Source: Allomyces macrogynus ATCC 38327
Lineage: Eukaryota > Blastocladiomycota > Blastocladiomycetes > Blastocladiales > Blastocladiaceae
Assembly: GCA_000151295.1 (NCBI GenBank)
Contig: GG745341.1
Coordinates: forward strand, 38,362-78,410
Direction of reading: 5' to 3'
DNA: 40,049 bases
The notes under the pieces are model-generated. The model saw only the letters and a list, made by a program, of their open reading frames with translations, was not told where the DNA came from and ran no database searches. Made by a program: the position numbers and the translations under genes. Positions 20,717 through 32,588 of the stretch are shown here, piece after piece. The number at the start of each line of letters is the position of its first letter. The stretch's first letter is position 1.

Positions 20717-21596
20717 CCGGCGCGTCGGCGTGCCGCGTGCGCCTGTGCGGCTGGCACGGCGCGAGGAGGTTGAAGAGGCGGCCGACGCGTGCCGTGGCGA
20801 GCCGCGCGATGGGGTTGTTGGGGTACTTGGCAGGCGCGACGGCGTGCCAGAGGCAGCCGAGGCGGGCTTGCGGTGCGTCAGGACCGCGGAGGCATTGACG
20901 GCAGTGGCGACGGCCGTGGCGGGCGTCGGCGCGGGCGCTGGAGATGCAGTGGAGCCGACGGCAGCGTCGCTGGGCAGCAGCAGCGGGGCCGCATCGGGGT
21001 CGAGCGACGTGGGCTTGGCGGGCGCATGGAGGTGGTCGGCGGCAGCGGCGGCGGGCTGGACATCGACGACGTGGGTCTGGGACTCATCGCGGCTGTCGAG
21101 TCGACCAAGCTGGCTGGCGCGCGCAGAGTGCGGGGAGTGGGGGTGCGCGGGCGTGCGCGTCGCTCGCGCTGAGCGGGGACGCGACGTTGCACGAGTGCAG
21201 TGGAACGGTGCCGGTGGTCGTCGACGTTGTCGTTGCGTGGGGCCGGCCCTTGTTCGCAGGCGCGAGCAGAGAGCAAGAACGAAGCCAACCCAAAACCGAA
21301 GCGGTCACGTTGTCCAGGTGCGGGACGCGAGACTCTTCCGCACCGCCGCTCACGCGACTGCCACGTGCACTCCCACCGCACCGATGGCAAGCCGCACCGC
21401 CGCGACCAACCGCGACCAGCTGCAACCGACCAGCCAGCCAGGTCGACCCGACCGCGACGACGACGACGACACGTCGACGGCGAATACACTCCTGCCCAAG
21501 ACTGCACGCAGAAGATACCCGCACGCAAGCGCCACCACGTCCACCCGAAATCAACCCGGCCGGCCGCCAAATTCCGACTCCACCACCACCATCAAG
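20717..21596. promoter_or_regulatory. Divergent intergenic region between the phosphatase and MSH2
   Basis: About 880 bp separate the two assigned starts. GC-biased composition leaves several frames open. The phosphatase frame continues without a stop through most of it and reads as plausible disordered sequence (for example [20 protein letters not shown]), so part may be coding. No TATA box is evident near either start. Confidence 0.4.
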
Positions 21597-24500
21597 ATGA
21601 GCGACAAGGACGACCGCCCCGCGCTCGACCTTGACAAGGCCGCGCAGCAGGGATTTGTCGCCTTCTTCCGGTCTTTACCCTCCAAGGAACCGAATACACT
21701 GCGCCTGTTTGCGCGCAAGGCCTCGTCCCACGGCGGCGGCGACTTTTACTCGGCGCACGGCGACGACGCGCTGCTGATCGCACAGGAGTTCTTCAAGACC
21801 TCGTCGGTGCTCAAGCACCTCGGCCCCGCGTCCAACCCGCTGCCGGGATGCACGCTCTCTTATGCCAACTTCCAGCAACTGCTCGCCGACGCGCTGCTCA
21901 ACCGCGGCTGGAAAGTCCAGATCTGGCACTCGACGGGCCGTTCCGCCAACCAGTGGCAGCTCGCCCGCGAGGCCTCGCCGGGAAATCTGCAGCAGGTCGA
22001 GCACGATTTACCCGACTCGGCCTGGCTGCCGACGGCTGCGGCGCCCGCGCCCGACCCGGTCCTCGTTGCCATTCTCATCCAAGACGACGAACAACCTGCC
22101 TCGACTGTGGCATCACAAGCAGCAGCACCGGCGACGCGGCACGTCGGCGTCGCTCTCGCCAACGCCTCCGACAAGACGCTCGCCCTCGCCGAAATCCACG
22201 ACACCGACCAGCTCGCACACCTTGAGGCCCTGCTCATCCAGCTTGGCGTAAAGGAAGTGCTCGTCCCGACCGGCGTCACTGACGCGCGACTTACGACGCT
22301 CCTCGACGCGGCCACTGTCGTGACCACGCGGTACTCGGCCGACGCGTTCAAGTCGCCACCGGTCGCGACTGCCCTGCACCGGCTCCTCTCTACGGCCACG
22401 CCGCCCGCGGCCGCCGACGCTCTTATCACCACCCACCCGCTCGCCGCGCGCGCGCTCAGCGCCGTCCTCGACTTCCTCGACCTCGCTACCGACCGACACG
22501 CGGCCCACCAATTCTCGCTGACCGCGCACCACGTCGGCGGGTCGATGCGGCTCGACCAGCACGCCGTCGCCGCACTCAATCTCGTCGGTGACGGCGCGCG
22601 CAAATCCACGCACCTCTACGGCCTGCTCAACAAGTGTGTGACCGGCGCCGGGTCGCGCACTTTGCAGTCGTGGATCCGGCAACCGCTTGTGGAACGCGCT
22701 GCGATCGAGACGCGACTGGGGTTGGTTGAAGCGCTCGTTGACGATGCGGCCGTGCGGGATGCGGTGCGGGACTGGTTGACGCAGGCGCCGGATGTCGGGC
22801 GGTTGGGGATGAAGTTGCGCAAGGACCGCGCGACCCTCGCGGACGTCGCTGCGCTGTACCGGCTGGTCGCGCGGTTGCCGGACCTCAGGCCGGTGCTCGT
22901 TGATGACCCGACGTCGACGGCGCTGGCTGATCGGTACGCCGCGGTGCTGGACCAGATCGAGACCGATTTGGCGCCGTTTAGCGAAAAAGTGACGGAGACG
23001 CTGGATGTGGACGCATGGGGCGACCACAACGACGTGCGCATTCGAGCGACGCTGGACCCAGAGTTGGAGGAGTTACATGAGCAAATGGCTGCGACGAGGG
23101 AGGAGATTGAACCGGAGGCGAACCGGGTCGCGGGGATGTTGGGGCTCGAGTTGGGGAAGGTCGTCAAGGTGGACCAGTCGGCGATTCATGGGCATCATTT
23201 GCGCGTGTCGTTGACGGTACGTTAGTTTTGGATTGAGCGCACGAGGTGGACGGGCTAACCTTTTTCGAGGGTGTAGCACTCGAGCCTGATCCGGCAAAAG
23301 AAAAAGGACCTGATTGAGCTTGCGACGCTCAAGTCGGGCGTGCTGTTTACGACTCCGGCACTGCGCGCGGTCTCGAACAAGCTCACGGACCTGGCCGGCC
23401 TGTACGACACGCTGCAGGCGGCCATGGTCAAGGAGTTCATGGCGGCGATGCGTACGTTCACTTTTTTCTCCTTCCTCCTCCGGTTTTTTTCCCTCGCTCA
23501 CATTTTCGCAACCCTTTCCAGAGGCCTACCTGCCCACGTTCACGACGCTCAACGACACGCTCAGCGAGCTCGACGTGCTGGCCGCGTTTGCGCAAGTCAG
23601 CGTGCACGCGCCGACTCCTTACGTGCGTCCGACGCTCAACGACAAGGGCCGCGTGCACCTGCCCAACTTGCGGCACCCGTGTATTGAGGTGCAGGACCTG
23701 GTGCAGTTTATCCCAAACGACGCGACCTTGGTCCGCGGCGAGTCGGCGTTCCAGATCATCACGGTCCGTCCCAACCATTTCCCAGTGCCACACGAACCAC
23801 ATGCGCACTCACCACCACGCAACACCAATGCAGGGTCCCAACATGGGCGGCAAATCGACCTACGCGCGATCCGTCGGGCTCGCGGCGCTCATGACGCAAC
23901 TCGGGTGTTTTATCCCGACTGACCCGGGTGCAACGTTACCCATCTTTGACGCGATCCAGTGCCGCATCGGCGCCGGCGACCAGCAATTCCGCGGCGTGTC
24001 GACATTCATGGCCGAAATGCTTGAGACTGCATCGATCCTCCGCTCGGCCACGCCAAATTCGCTCGTGATCATGGACGAACTCGGCCGCGGAACATCGACC
24101 TACGACGGGTTCGGGCTAGCCTACGCGATTGCGCATTACTTGGCGACGGTCGTGAAACCGGCGGCGACGTTGTTCGCCACGCATTTCCACGAGCTGACGA
24201 CGTTGGCGGATAAGGTTCCCGGAGTCGTGAACCGGCACGTCGTCGCGCATGTGGATGACACGCAGGGGATCACGTTGCTCTACAAGGTGGCCGATGGGGC
24301 CGCAACGCACTCGTACGGGATTCATGTCGCGAAACTGGCCGGGTTCGCGCCAAGGGTGGTCGCGCTCGCGCAGGCGAAAGCGGATGAACTCGAGCGGGCT
24401 GCGAGTCACGGTGGTGGTACTGGGCGGAAGCGCGCGCGCGAGGAGGAGGATGGCGCGGTGGAGTTGGCGCGGCGAATCGCGGCCGAAGTGCGCGACGTGG

Positions 24501-24637
24501 ATTTGAGCAAGCCGGATGCGAGGGAGAAGGTGGAGCGGATTCGCGCGCGGTATGCGGCCGCGGTGCGCGGATGCTCGCGGCTTGCGGCGCTCGTGGGTGG
24601 GGGCGTCGTAGGTGCAGGCGAGTCGGTTGGTACGTGA
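21597..24637 (+). CDS. MSH2: DNA mismatch repair protein MSH2
   Basis: Model: 21597..23216, 23277..23451, 23522..23763 and 23834..24637; phases close and give 946 aa, close to the usual MSH2 length. The N-terminus lacks the Phe-x-Glu mismatch-wedge motif, as expected for MSH2. It reads [20 protein letters not shown], which is MutS domain I. The lever/clamp region includes [36 protein letters not shown] and a clamp helix. The ATPase domain has Walker [10 protein letters not shown] (rebuilt across intron 23764-23833), the ST.RG-type loop [18 protein letters not shown], Walker [17 protein letters not shown] and the ATHFHELT switch. It acts in the nucleus with MSH6 or MSH3 to recognise mismatches and loops. 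The frame is open upstream of the ATG, but family similarity begins at 21597. Introns are 60, 70 and 70 nt. Confidence 0.97.
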
Positions 24638-25050
24638 TGGCGAGGTTGATGCGTGATGGCGTGGGCCGGGCCACAGATGGGTCGACCGACGGCCTGCATT
24701 ACCGACCGCCGCGGGATCGACTGGATAGTAATTTATTCTCTGGCGTGTCGAGCAGACTCTCCACCCGGTCGTTTCTTGAGATGAAGCTCGCTCGGCCAAA
24801 GATTTGAGATTGAAGACACGACTTGCAGTTGCACACGTCTTGTGCCACCACCATTCCGGCCAGGCCGCCCTCACAGTTCGCGCTGATCTGCTGCTGGCCT
24901 GCGCCCGTGCACGACGATCATCGACGCCGAGCAACCGAGACTCGGCGCAATATCATCCATGAGCACCATTAGCCCGCCTTCGTTATGGTCTTGCCCGTCC
25001 GCCCCTGGCGCTTTTGCCACCACTGGTCCCAGCCGTCCGGGCGCCCGTGA
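24638..25050. other. Intergenic region between MSH2 and family gene A
   Basis: Contains the MSH2 3' region and probably the promoter or first exon of gene A. No clear feature. Confidence 0.4.
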
Positions 25051-27598
25051 CCATTTCGATCCCGGGCGCTACACCAATGCCGACCCTGCCTGTCAATTTT
25101 GCGACCCCGGCGCTCACCGCACCCGCCCGCGCCCGCAACTACGACGGCAGCGGCGCCGAGCAGCGCGTTGATCGACTCGATCAACGTAATGGTTCTTCGC
25201 ACTGGATCCTGCAATGGGCATCTTGACGCCAACCAAATCTAACCAACCTCTGCTCGAACCTGCTCGACAGGCCACGGTCCTGATCGCTGTGCGCGTCAAC
25301 CCGTCCGACCCGGCCGTACACGTCTGCGAGCCAGTGGTCCTCACGCCCACCGGCGCGCCCGTGCCGCTGCAGGCATTGCTTGAGGACAAGACGCACCCGT
25401 TGCCGCCGTTGGCGATCATGCTGCTGCACTTGCTCTCAGCCGTCCCGCTGCCGTTGGCCGATGAGGCGCCGAGCATGTCGTGGATCCCGCGGTCGGGAAG
25501 TGGTTTGAGCCGTATTTGTGACTGGGGTACGTTGGATGGTTTCCTGCTGAAGCACTTGTCGTGCTTGTTCTGCTCGAGTTGAGTTTGCAATTGACTGACT
25601 ACACTGGCTAAATTCTTGAAGGCGCCCGTCCAGCGCGCCGTGGACAATGCCGGTCCCAGCACTCTGGCCAGTGCCCGGTTTGCCGACAGCACCCAGATTG
25701 CCGCCAACTCAAGAACTCAAGGACTCCCGTCGGTGCCCGGACTGCTCCTGCCGCCGGCCACGGCGCTGCCGATCCCAGTGCCCGGCACGCTCCCGGGGTT
25801 CCCAGCCGGAAACGACGTTGCGTCGCTGCTCGCACAGCTGCAGGCGGTCCAAGGGATCCCTCCAGGTCCAGCTCCCGCACCACCGGCGCCTGCAGCTTTA
25901 GCTCCTGCTCCAGCACCGGCGGGTCCCACCACGACCGCGGCATCGGCGCCACTGCCACCGTCGATGCGCGTGTCCCCACCGGCGCGCGTGCCCTCGCCCA
26001 AGCGCGCACCGACCCCGTGCGCTCCTGAACGCGCACCGACCCCACGCGCTCCTGAACGCGCACCCACGCGCCATCTCCCGCACGCGCCACTGACGGCGCC
26101 CCTACCCCGATCTCTCCGCCGAGGCCGGCCCCGCATGCGCCCTCGCCCGCGAAAACCATCACCGAGGAACGGCTTGGGCCGACGTCGATTATATCCCGGA
26201 TCCGCAACCCGGAAGACGTGGCCGCCGCGCCGTCGCCACCAGCGGGTGGTGGCGAGGGGACCGTGAAGCGGCCGGCGCCGGCGAGAGAAGTGGCGCCCGA
26301 AGAGGTGACGGTGCCGGTGCTGCCGCGGGCGGAGCGACGTGGGAGATCGCGGTCGCCGGTTGCGGAGGGCCGGGCGCGGTCGCGGTCGCGGTCCCGGTCG
26401 CCACGGCGGTGTCGGTCGCGGTCCCGGTCGCGGTCTCGCTCATCCCGCAGGCACCGGTCACGTTCGCGGTCGCCTCGCCGGCACCGCTCCCGATCGCGGT
26501 TTCGCTCGCCCCGCCGGTACCGCTTGCGCCACCGGTCGCGGTCGCGTTCTCGTTCGCCGCCGCACGATCTGCGCGACATTCTGTGCTCGTCGCGCCCTTC
26601 AGCACCATCGCCGATCGTTTCGCCGCGCGCGCCGAGTCCCGCTGCTCCCGTGCACTCGCCTAAACCAACGGTCATCCCGGCCCCGATCCCAACCCCGATT
26701 CCCGCGCCCGCTCCCGCTCAGGCCCCGTCGTCGTCCTCGCCGACCGACCTGCGCGCATTGCTCAAGCCGCAACGCACGAGTATCAAATTTCTCGCTCGCG
26801 TGTTCCCGCCGCATACGCCGTTACCGGAACGGTGGCTCGAAAAGGTGCGGCTGGCGCTGTCATTTTTCGTCGCGGGTGGGGTGCATGCGGTGCAGTGGAC
26901 GGCGCGTGACGTGTTTTCGCTCGAGGTGAAGATGATGCCGAGGTACGATTCGATTTGATCTGATCGGGCGGGGTTGGAGGATGAGAAGGAAACGACTCGG
27001 GAAACTGACGCATACTCGGGTCGTTGTCAGGATCGTGGAACGGATCATGGAGCTGTCGACCATGACGATCAGTGGGCGCTGGGTGACGGTACGACTCCAC
27101 GTGTGTCTCCCCCACCCATCCCCCATCTTGACCCAAATCCATTCGCGTAGATGACGCCCGAAGACCCGACCGATTTACCCGCCGACCCAACTGTCCTGCA
27201 ACGGCTGCATATCCCGCGCGCGCTCTACGTTCTCGCCAACTTGCCGGCAACGCGGCTGCTCGTGGAACTGCGCGAATTTCTCGAGGCGCGCGGCGTGGAA
27301 GGACGGCTCGATATGGTCGGGTCGCCGTTCCCGAACTGCCCGTAGCAGTGCGGGTATTTTACGCTCGCGCGCGGGTGCACCGTGGAGCCGATTGTGTTTG
27401 ACTGGGTCGAGTTCAAGGGGTGGCGCATGGTGGTACTTTTTCGTGAGAGGGACGGGGATCGGAGGGCAGGGACTCACGGGATTCGGTGGCGCCGACGTGT
27501 AGGTGCGGCGGATTGAGAACCCAGAGCAGTTCTTTTCGGTGGATAATATGCGGCCGTTGCTCGATGCGATTGTGCCGTTGTGCGACAGCCAGTGGTAG
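25051..27598 (+). CDS. Family gene A: RS-rich protein with tandem RRM-like domains (5' end unresolved, in-frame TAG)
   Basis: Exons visible: one ending 25185, then 25271..~25526, 25622..26016, 26124..26942, 27031..27088, 27151..27432 and 27503..27598. The 25186-25270 intron has a TCTAACC branch site. The N-terminal domain (ATVLIAVRVNPSDPAVHVCE) resembles that of gene B. A Pro/Ala-rich linker and an RS domain (RSRSRSRSPRRCRSRSRSRS) follow. Next comes a first RRM-like unit with SIKFLARVFPP, then IVERIMELSTMTISGRWVT encoded by the 58-nt exon. A second unit begins ALYVLANLPATRLLVELREF and ends VVRRIENPEQFFS. The family is unrecognised; RS plus RRM suggests RNA processing. Oddities: TAG at 27343-27345 inside otherwise homologous sequence, a frame change handled here by a 107-nt intron (26017-26123), and a phase mismatch at the exon ending ~25526. 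No convincing ATG leads into the first intron. It may be a functional gene with misplaced introns or a decaying copy. Confidence 0.6.
26019..26075 (+). repeat. 27-bp direct repeat in gene A
   Basis: The unit GCGCTCCTGAACGCGCACC recurs with a 27-bp period, a multiple of three. In the upstream frame it encodes APERAPTPR-like repeats; in the exon model it falls in the intron 26017-26123. The clean codon periodicity is an argument that it may be coding. Confidence 0.7.
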
Positions 27599-28189
27599 GT
27601 AGACGGGGGAGCAGTTGGCGGCACCCGGGCCGCCATAGTGCGTCGCTTGCCGCGCGCGAGGCACTGTACGGGCTGGGGTGGCCTTGTCCACCGAATACAT
27701 ATAGGTATTTATTTATCTATCAGCGAGGCCGAGCTCGTTGCTCACGGCCGGAGCGCGGCGGAGCGTTCTCCAATCTTTGGCCGGATCGTTGCGCGTCCCT
27801 GGCCGAGAACAGACCAGGGTCAGGTGATGCTCGTTGGCTGGATGCCCGGGCTGTGTCCTCCAAATTGACGAAGTTCGGACTGTTGCTCGACCCCAGTGAA
27901 CGCTAACTTGTGCACGCTGCCCGTAATCCGACCGCATCGTCGCGCAACTTGTCGTCGTGCCGGACTCCGCCGGGGTGGTTACTGCTAGCCAAGTGAAGCG
28001 CGACAATCTGCATTTCACCCCGACCACGGTGATCAACAGCCAACCAAGCACCAACCAAATCCCCCGTCCAGTCTTGTCAAACAACGACCACCACCATGGG
28101 CACGCCAGAGGCCAATGGCCTCATTCTCGCGCCGTCGCGCGCGCAGCACGCGCCCGCGCCGACGTCCGCGACTGCTAACGACACGAGCC
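27599..28189. other. Intergenic region between family genes A and B
   Basis: It includes an AT-rich segment with TATTTATTTATC near 27709-27720, likely in the 3' end of gene A. An alternative ATG at 28096 opens a short frame (MGTPEANGLILAPS) that could be a first exon of gene B. Confidence 0.45.
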
Positions 28190-31086
28190 ATGTCCGTCAC
28201 GCAGTTGATCCGTGATCCCAAGCAGCACAGCACGCACGCTGATCAATTCGCACGCGCCTACCTGCAGACCATTCTCCTCGCCCTGCACGTTCCGCTGCAC
28301 GCAGCCCCCGCCGCCGGCCCGCCACCAACCGTGCGCATCTGCGAGCCCGTGCTGCTCTCGACCCCAAACGACGCGGCACGCGCGCACCACGTTCTCGGCG
28401 CCGTCTCGCTCGATTCGGAGCAGATGCCCTGCAACGTGTCGCCGACGGTGCACCAGCTCTTGCCGACTATGCGCGCGCTGCCAGGCGCGTTTCATACGAT
28501 TGTGCGCGCGACGGGGAACACGCCCGTGTCGGTGCCGGCCAAGGACGAGTGGTTCATGAAGCTGAAAGAGTACGGATTGTGCTTGGTGTGCGCGCTTTTG
28601 GTGCGGTGTCGCGTTGGGCTGACCTTTCGACGGTTTTCGATGGCACAGAGGGCAAGCGAATCAGGTCAATGGATCGTCCCGTCTCCTCACGAACGCGCCG
28701 TTTTTGCAGCTGCCGCCAACTACATTGCTACCCACGACTGCTCCACCAGGAACGGCGCTCGGCGCGGGTCTGATGCCGGCCCTACAAGTCCCGACCGCAG
28801 ACTCAGCTCTCATGCTGCCGTCCTTTCTCGCGAATCCACCATTTCAAGAAATTTCTCTACCTCAACGCGCGTGCACCGACGCGAAATCCGGTAATGACGT
28901 GAAATCTGGCACCGCGAGCAACGACCAGGCTACCAAGACCAGCGACGACCAGGCCGTCAAGACCATTAACGTCCCCAGCAACGACGAGGACGACGACGAA
29001 GTCGCGCAGATTCTGTCACAAGTTAATGCTGCAAGCCAAGCGCCCGCAGAACTCGCGACCAAGGCGAGCGCGAGCGCGACTCTCCCTGCGGCGGTGCCCA
29101 CTTCGACGCTCCCCGCTACTGTGCCAACATCGGCTGCTGCCGCTACGGTGTCGACGTCGAATATCTCTGCCGCTCTGCCGACCTCGTCCCTCCCCGGAAC
29201 GCTGCCGACGTCGACCCTCCCCGCCGCGCTGCCGACCCTGTCCTTCTCAGCGCCGCACATCCCGCACGCGACCTCCGCGCCGTTTTCCCTGCCGACTGCT
29301 GCGCCGCCAGCGTTCGCGTGGTCTATGCCGCCGCCAGCTGCCGCTCCAATGGCGGGCCACATGTCGCCGCCAGGCGCTCCCTTACCAAGCCTCTTGCCAC
29401 CGGCCGCTCCTCCCCTCGCGGGTTTTATGCCCCCGCCCGCTGCGGCCGCGTCGCTCTTGAATTTCTCGGCGGCACTCGGGCTCCCGATGCCCAACCCGGT
29501 GCTGCAGAATCAGTTGAGCGCGCTGGGCATGTTGCCGAGCATGCTCCCGCCGGCAGCGGGTGCCACAGCCGCTACCGCCCAAATCCCGGCACCAGCATCG
29601 GTCGGGGCGAAAGTGGCGCCCGCAGCGGCCACGGCTGAGTCGCACCCCGACGCGACCGCGCGCGACTGCGGGTCGCGCTCCTGGCAGGACCGGAGCCCGT
29701 CGTCGCGACGCGATCGCGACCGGAGCAAGTCCCCACGCCGGGACCGTGACCGCGACCGCACCAAGTCGTCGCGGCACCGCAGCAAATCGCTGCGCCGGTC
29801 GCCGTCGCGCCGCGACAAGGACCGCCGCGACCGGTCGCGGTCTCGGTCGAGATCCGGGTCGCAGTCGCGCCGCAGTTCAAGGACCGGAAACGGTCGAGCA
29901 AGCACCGGTCCCGGTCGCGGTCTGGCTCTCGGTCGCGCCGGCGGGCGACGAATAGGTCCCGCTCACGGTCGCGCTCGCGCACGCGGCGCAAGTCGTCGCG
30001 GTCCGGGTCTCGGTCGCGGTCGCGGTCCCACACACGCCGCAGCACGAAGCGCGCGCGGTCGCGGTCCCGCTCCCCGTCCCGCACGAAACGCGCGCGGTCG
30101 CGTTCGCGGTCGGCGTCGCGTCACCGCCACCGGTCGGACATGCCCCTGTACCCCGCCGACGAGGTCCCGTTTGTGGCGTATTATATGCCGCGCATGAACA
30201 CGCTGGCGCGGTCGTGGCCGAACCGGATCCGGCACGCGCTGCAGCCGATTGGCGCGATGGCGAGCATGCAGCTCGTCGAGAACCAGGGCAAGATTACGTT
30301 TACGATGCCGAGGCGGCCAGGGTACGCTGGAGTTCCGCATGCGGTCTCGGTGCGAGAGAGGTTGAGCGGTTGGAGAACTGACGTGTGGATTCTGGGGGTA
30401 GGATCATTGAGCGCTTGATGCAGAAGTCGGGGCTGGTTTTGGCCGGGGTTCGGCTCGAGGTGCGTCCGTCTCAGCGCCCCGGAGCGCGGTTTTTTTTTGG
30501 CGCGCGACGCACGTCGCTGACCTCCCCCTGCATCGGTCTAGTTTGAACCGATCCTCAGCGCCGACAAGCCGCACCCGCCGCTGCATCTCCCGACGTTACC
30601 CGTTTTCATTCTGCTCAACTTGCCTCCCGTGGGCGTCATTGACGACCTGCTGTCGTTCTTGACGTACAACTGCCCCGCCGATCAGATCTACTTGGACTTG
30701 GTCGGCGCCGTCCGGCCGCACAAACAGTGGTCGTACGTACCGCGTCTGCATTCCCCTCCTCCGCACCGTCTCGTCACATTCTCACCCAACGGCTCCACTT
30801 GCGTTGGAAATGGATAGATTTGCGTTTGCGACGGTTCTCCCGGGTGGGGACCCGAAAGCGGTCGAGGCCATGCACGGTCGCGAAATTGGGGGACGCAAGT
30901 TGATGGTGCGTGCTTCACGTCGCGTCATGGGTGATGCGATTGGTGGGTGCCGGCATCTGACAATGAGGGGTGTTGCGCGCGTGTTGACTGTAGGTCAAGC
31001 GAATCGACGACCCCAAGCGCTTTTTTGCAACCATCGACTCGCTGGTCGACCTGCTCGCGTCAGTTGGGCGCGTTCCGCAAGTATAA
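28190..31086 (+). CDS. Family gene B: RS-domain protein with tandem RRM-like domains
   Basis: Model: 28190..28585, 28710..29839, 29899..30321, 30402..30459, 30542..30732, 30818..30905 and 30994..31086, about 792 aa. The N-terminal domain (TILLALHVPLHAA, VRICEPVLLSTPNDA) parallels gene A. A Pro/Ala/Thr-rich middle with MPPPAA-type repeats and a long RS domain follow. The first RRM-like unit has VPFVAYYMPRMNTLARSWPN, KITFTMP and, from the 58-nt exon, IIERLMQKSGLVLAGVRLE. The second has PVFILLNLPPVGVIDDLLSF, FAFATVLPGGD as an RNP1-like strand, and KRIDDPKRFFAT. An SR-like RNA-processing role in the nucleus is inferred from the RS and RRM-like parts; I do not recognise the family. The frame changes inside the RS domain; the 59-nt intron 29840-29898 is only one way to reconcile it. 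An upstream start at 28096 or 28115 is possible. Confidence 0.72.
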
Positions 31087-31653
31087 TTCCCCCCCTCGCC
31101 GCTACGACGATTCCGCTTGTTGCCGCCCGCGGCACGGAATCATTGCGCTCGGTGGTCTGGTCGACGTCTTTCTCGCCCAAGTCCCACTCGAGCAAGATGA
31201 GAAAGAACCAACCCCCGGACGCAATCCTTTTGTGCCGCCGTTCTGTCCCAGCAACCAGCAGCCGAAAACGCGCTTTTCCCCTGGAGCAGGTCGAGTCTCG
31301 GACCGCCGCATGCGCTATCCCCGCTGTCCCCGCTGTCGCGGCCGGTCCGATATCCACCCCACCTTCCCCTCTCCAGTTTTTTTTTGTTGTTGAGATTTGT
31401 TGTTGCTGACATTCAGATTTTTAGCATGTCATCCTGGGTGGGCTCTCTTGGATGTGTCGTTCATAATTTTTGCGAATGTTTGGGCGTGCGCGTTGGCTTG
31501 CAGCGATGTGAAATCGACCCAAAAGACTATACATTTGTAAATAGCGCTCCCTCACCAACCAAAGCCAATAATAAAAAAAAACACCAAGAGCAAAAGGAAC
31601 CACACTAACAAGAAAAAAAAAAAAGCAACCCCCCCCCCCCCCGCCAGCGCATA
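31087..31653. other. Intergenic region between convergent gene B and MRT4, with homopolymer runs
   Basis: Contains both 3' ends. T runs (31378-31385), A runs (31573-31580 and 31612-31624) and a C run (31629-31642) cluster here. No gene supported. Confidence 0.5.
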
Positions 31654-32588
31654 TTACAGCTCCATGTCGTCCTCCACGTCGCTGCCGGCATCTGGTGCCT
31701 CTCCTGCGGCAATCGCAGCGGCACGCGGGAACTCGTGGCTCATGTCCTCGACCTTGGACGCATCGACGTCGTAGTAGGCGAGCACGTGCATGCGGAAGTC
31801 GGCTTGTTGGTGGTAGAAGAGTTTCTACAACCGGCCGTGCGTTCTGGTCAGTCTCCACCCATTGCAAAGGCGAGCGGCACACAAGCCCCGCGCGAGAACA
31901 TGTCGTACCAGGAGCTGAGCCTGTTCGGCGGTCAGGGCCTTGCCCTTGGTGCAAATCGTGTAGTCGCGCACGAGCGAGACAATGCCCTTTTTCAAGAGCG
32001 TCGGCATCCCGAGCTTGCGCAATTGCGGCTCCATGTTATGTGGGAACGGGTCGTTTTCGGCGCCACGCACAACGGGCCCCTCGGGCACTGCCACCGTCTC
32101 GCGCGCGATATTGCCTGCACGCGCATAGTCCGGGACCGTGTAGTTCTTGAAAAACTCGACCACCTCGTCGACGGGCCGCGACGTGAACAGCAACCCAACC
32201 TGCCCGCTCATCTTACCGGCGAGAACGTGCACGTCCGGCAGAACCTCGGCCGCCGGGTCGGTGCCGAGCGCGAGCGCCATGACCTTGGTCTTGCCAAAAA
32301 AGAAGCGCGAGTCGGCCCACTCCGAGCGCACGTCCTTGAGCGCGACATTGCGCATGTTTTCCACGGCCAGGACGTGAATGTACTTGAACGATTCGGCGGC
32401 GTCGCGGATCGCCGTGATCAGCTTGTCCTTGGCGGGACGGCCGCCCTTGTCGGTGCGCGTGAGGTGCACTACGGGCGCGGGAGGCCGCCGTCAGTCGGGT
32501 GCGGGGTTCGCCAGGCCTCCATGGCCGCGGTGGCTGCGGGAATGCTGGGTCATGCATTACCGGTACGCTGGCGCTTCGACTTGGGCAT
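31654..32588 (-). CDS. MRT4: Ribosome assembly factor Mrt4
   Basis: Model: complement of 31654..31824, 31909..32468 and 32567..32588, giving 250 aa. A 22-nt first exon encodes MPKSKRQ, the typical Mrt4 start, and splices in phase to LTRTDKGGRPAKDKLI. Family signatures include YIHVLAVENMRN, SRFFFGKTKVMALALG, MSGQVGLLFTSRPVDEVVEF, DYARAGNIA and HNMEPQLRKLGMPTLLKKG. The last exon carries KLFYHQQADFRMHVLAYYD and an acidic tail. Mrt4 is the nucleolar paralogue of the P-stalk protein uL10/P0. It holds the stalk site on pre-60S particles until replaced by P0. The insertion domain of P0 is absent, as expected. Introns are 98 and 84 nt; the latter has a GACTGACC branch site. Confidence 0.95.

Noticed and set aside
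20544..21596. N-terminal extension of MSH2 by about 350 residues in the same frame
   Set aside because: Family similarity starts at the ATG at 21597. The upstream frame is Arg/Ala/Gly-rich, has several internal ATGs and overlaps the phosphatase gene antisense.
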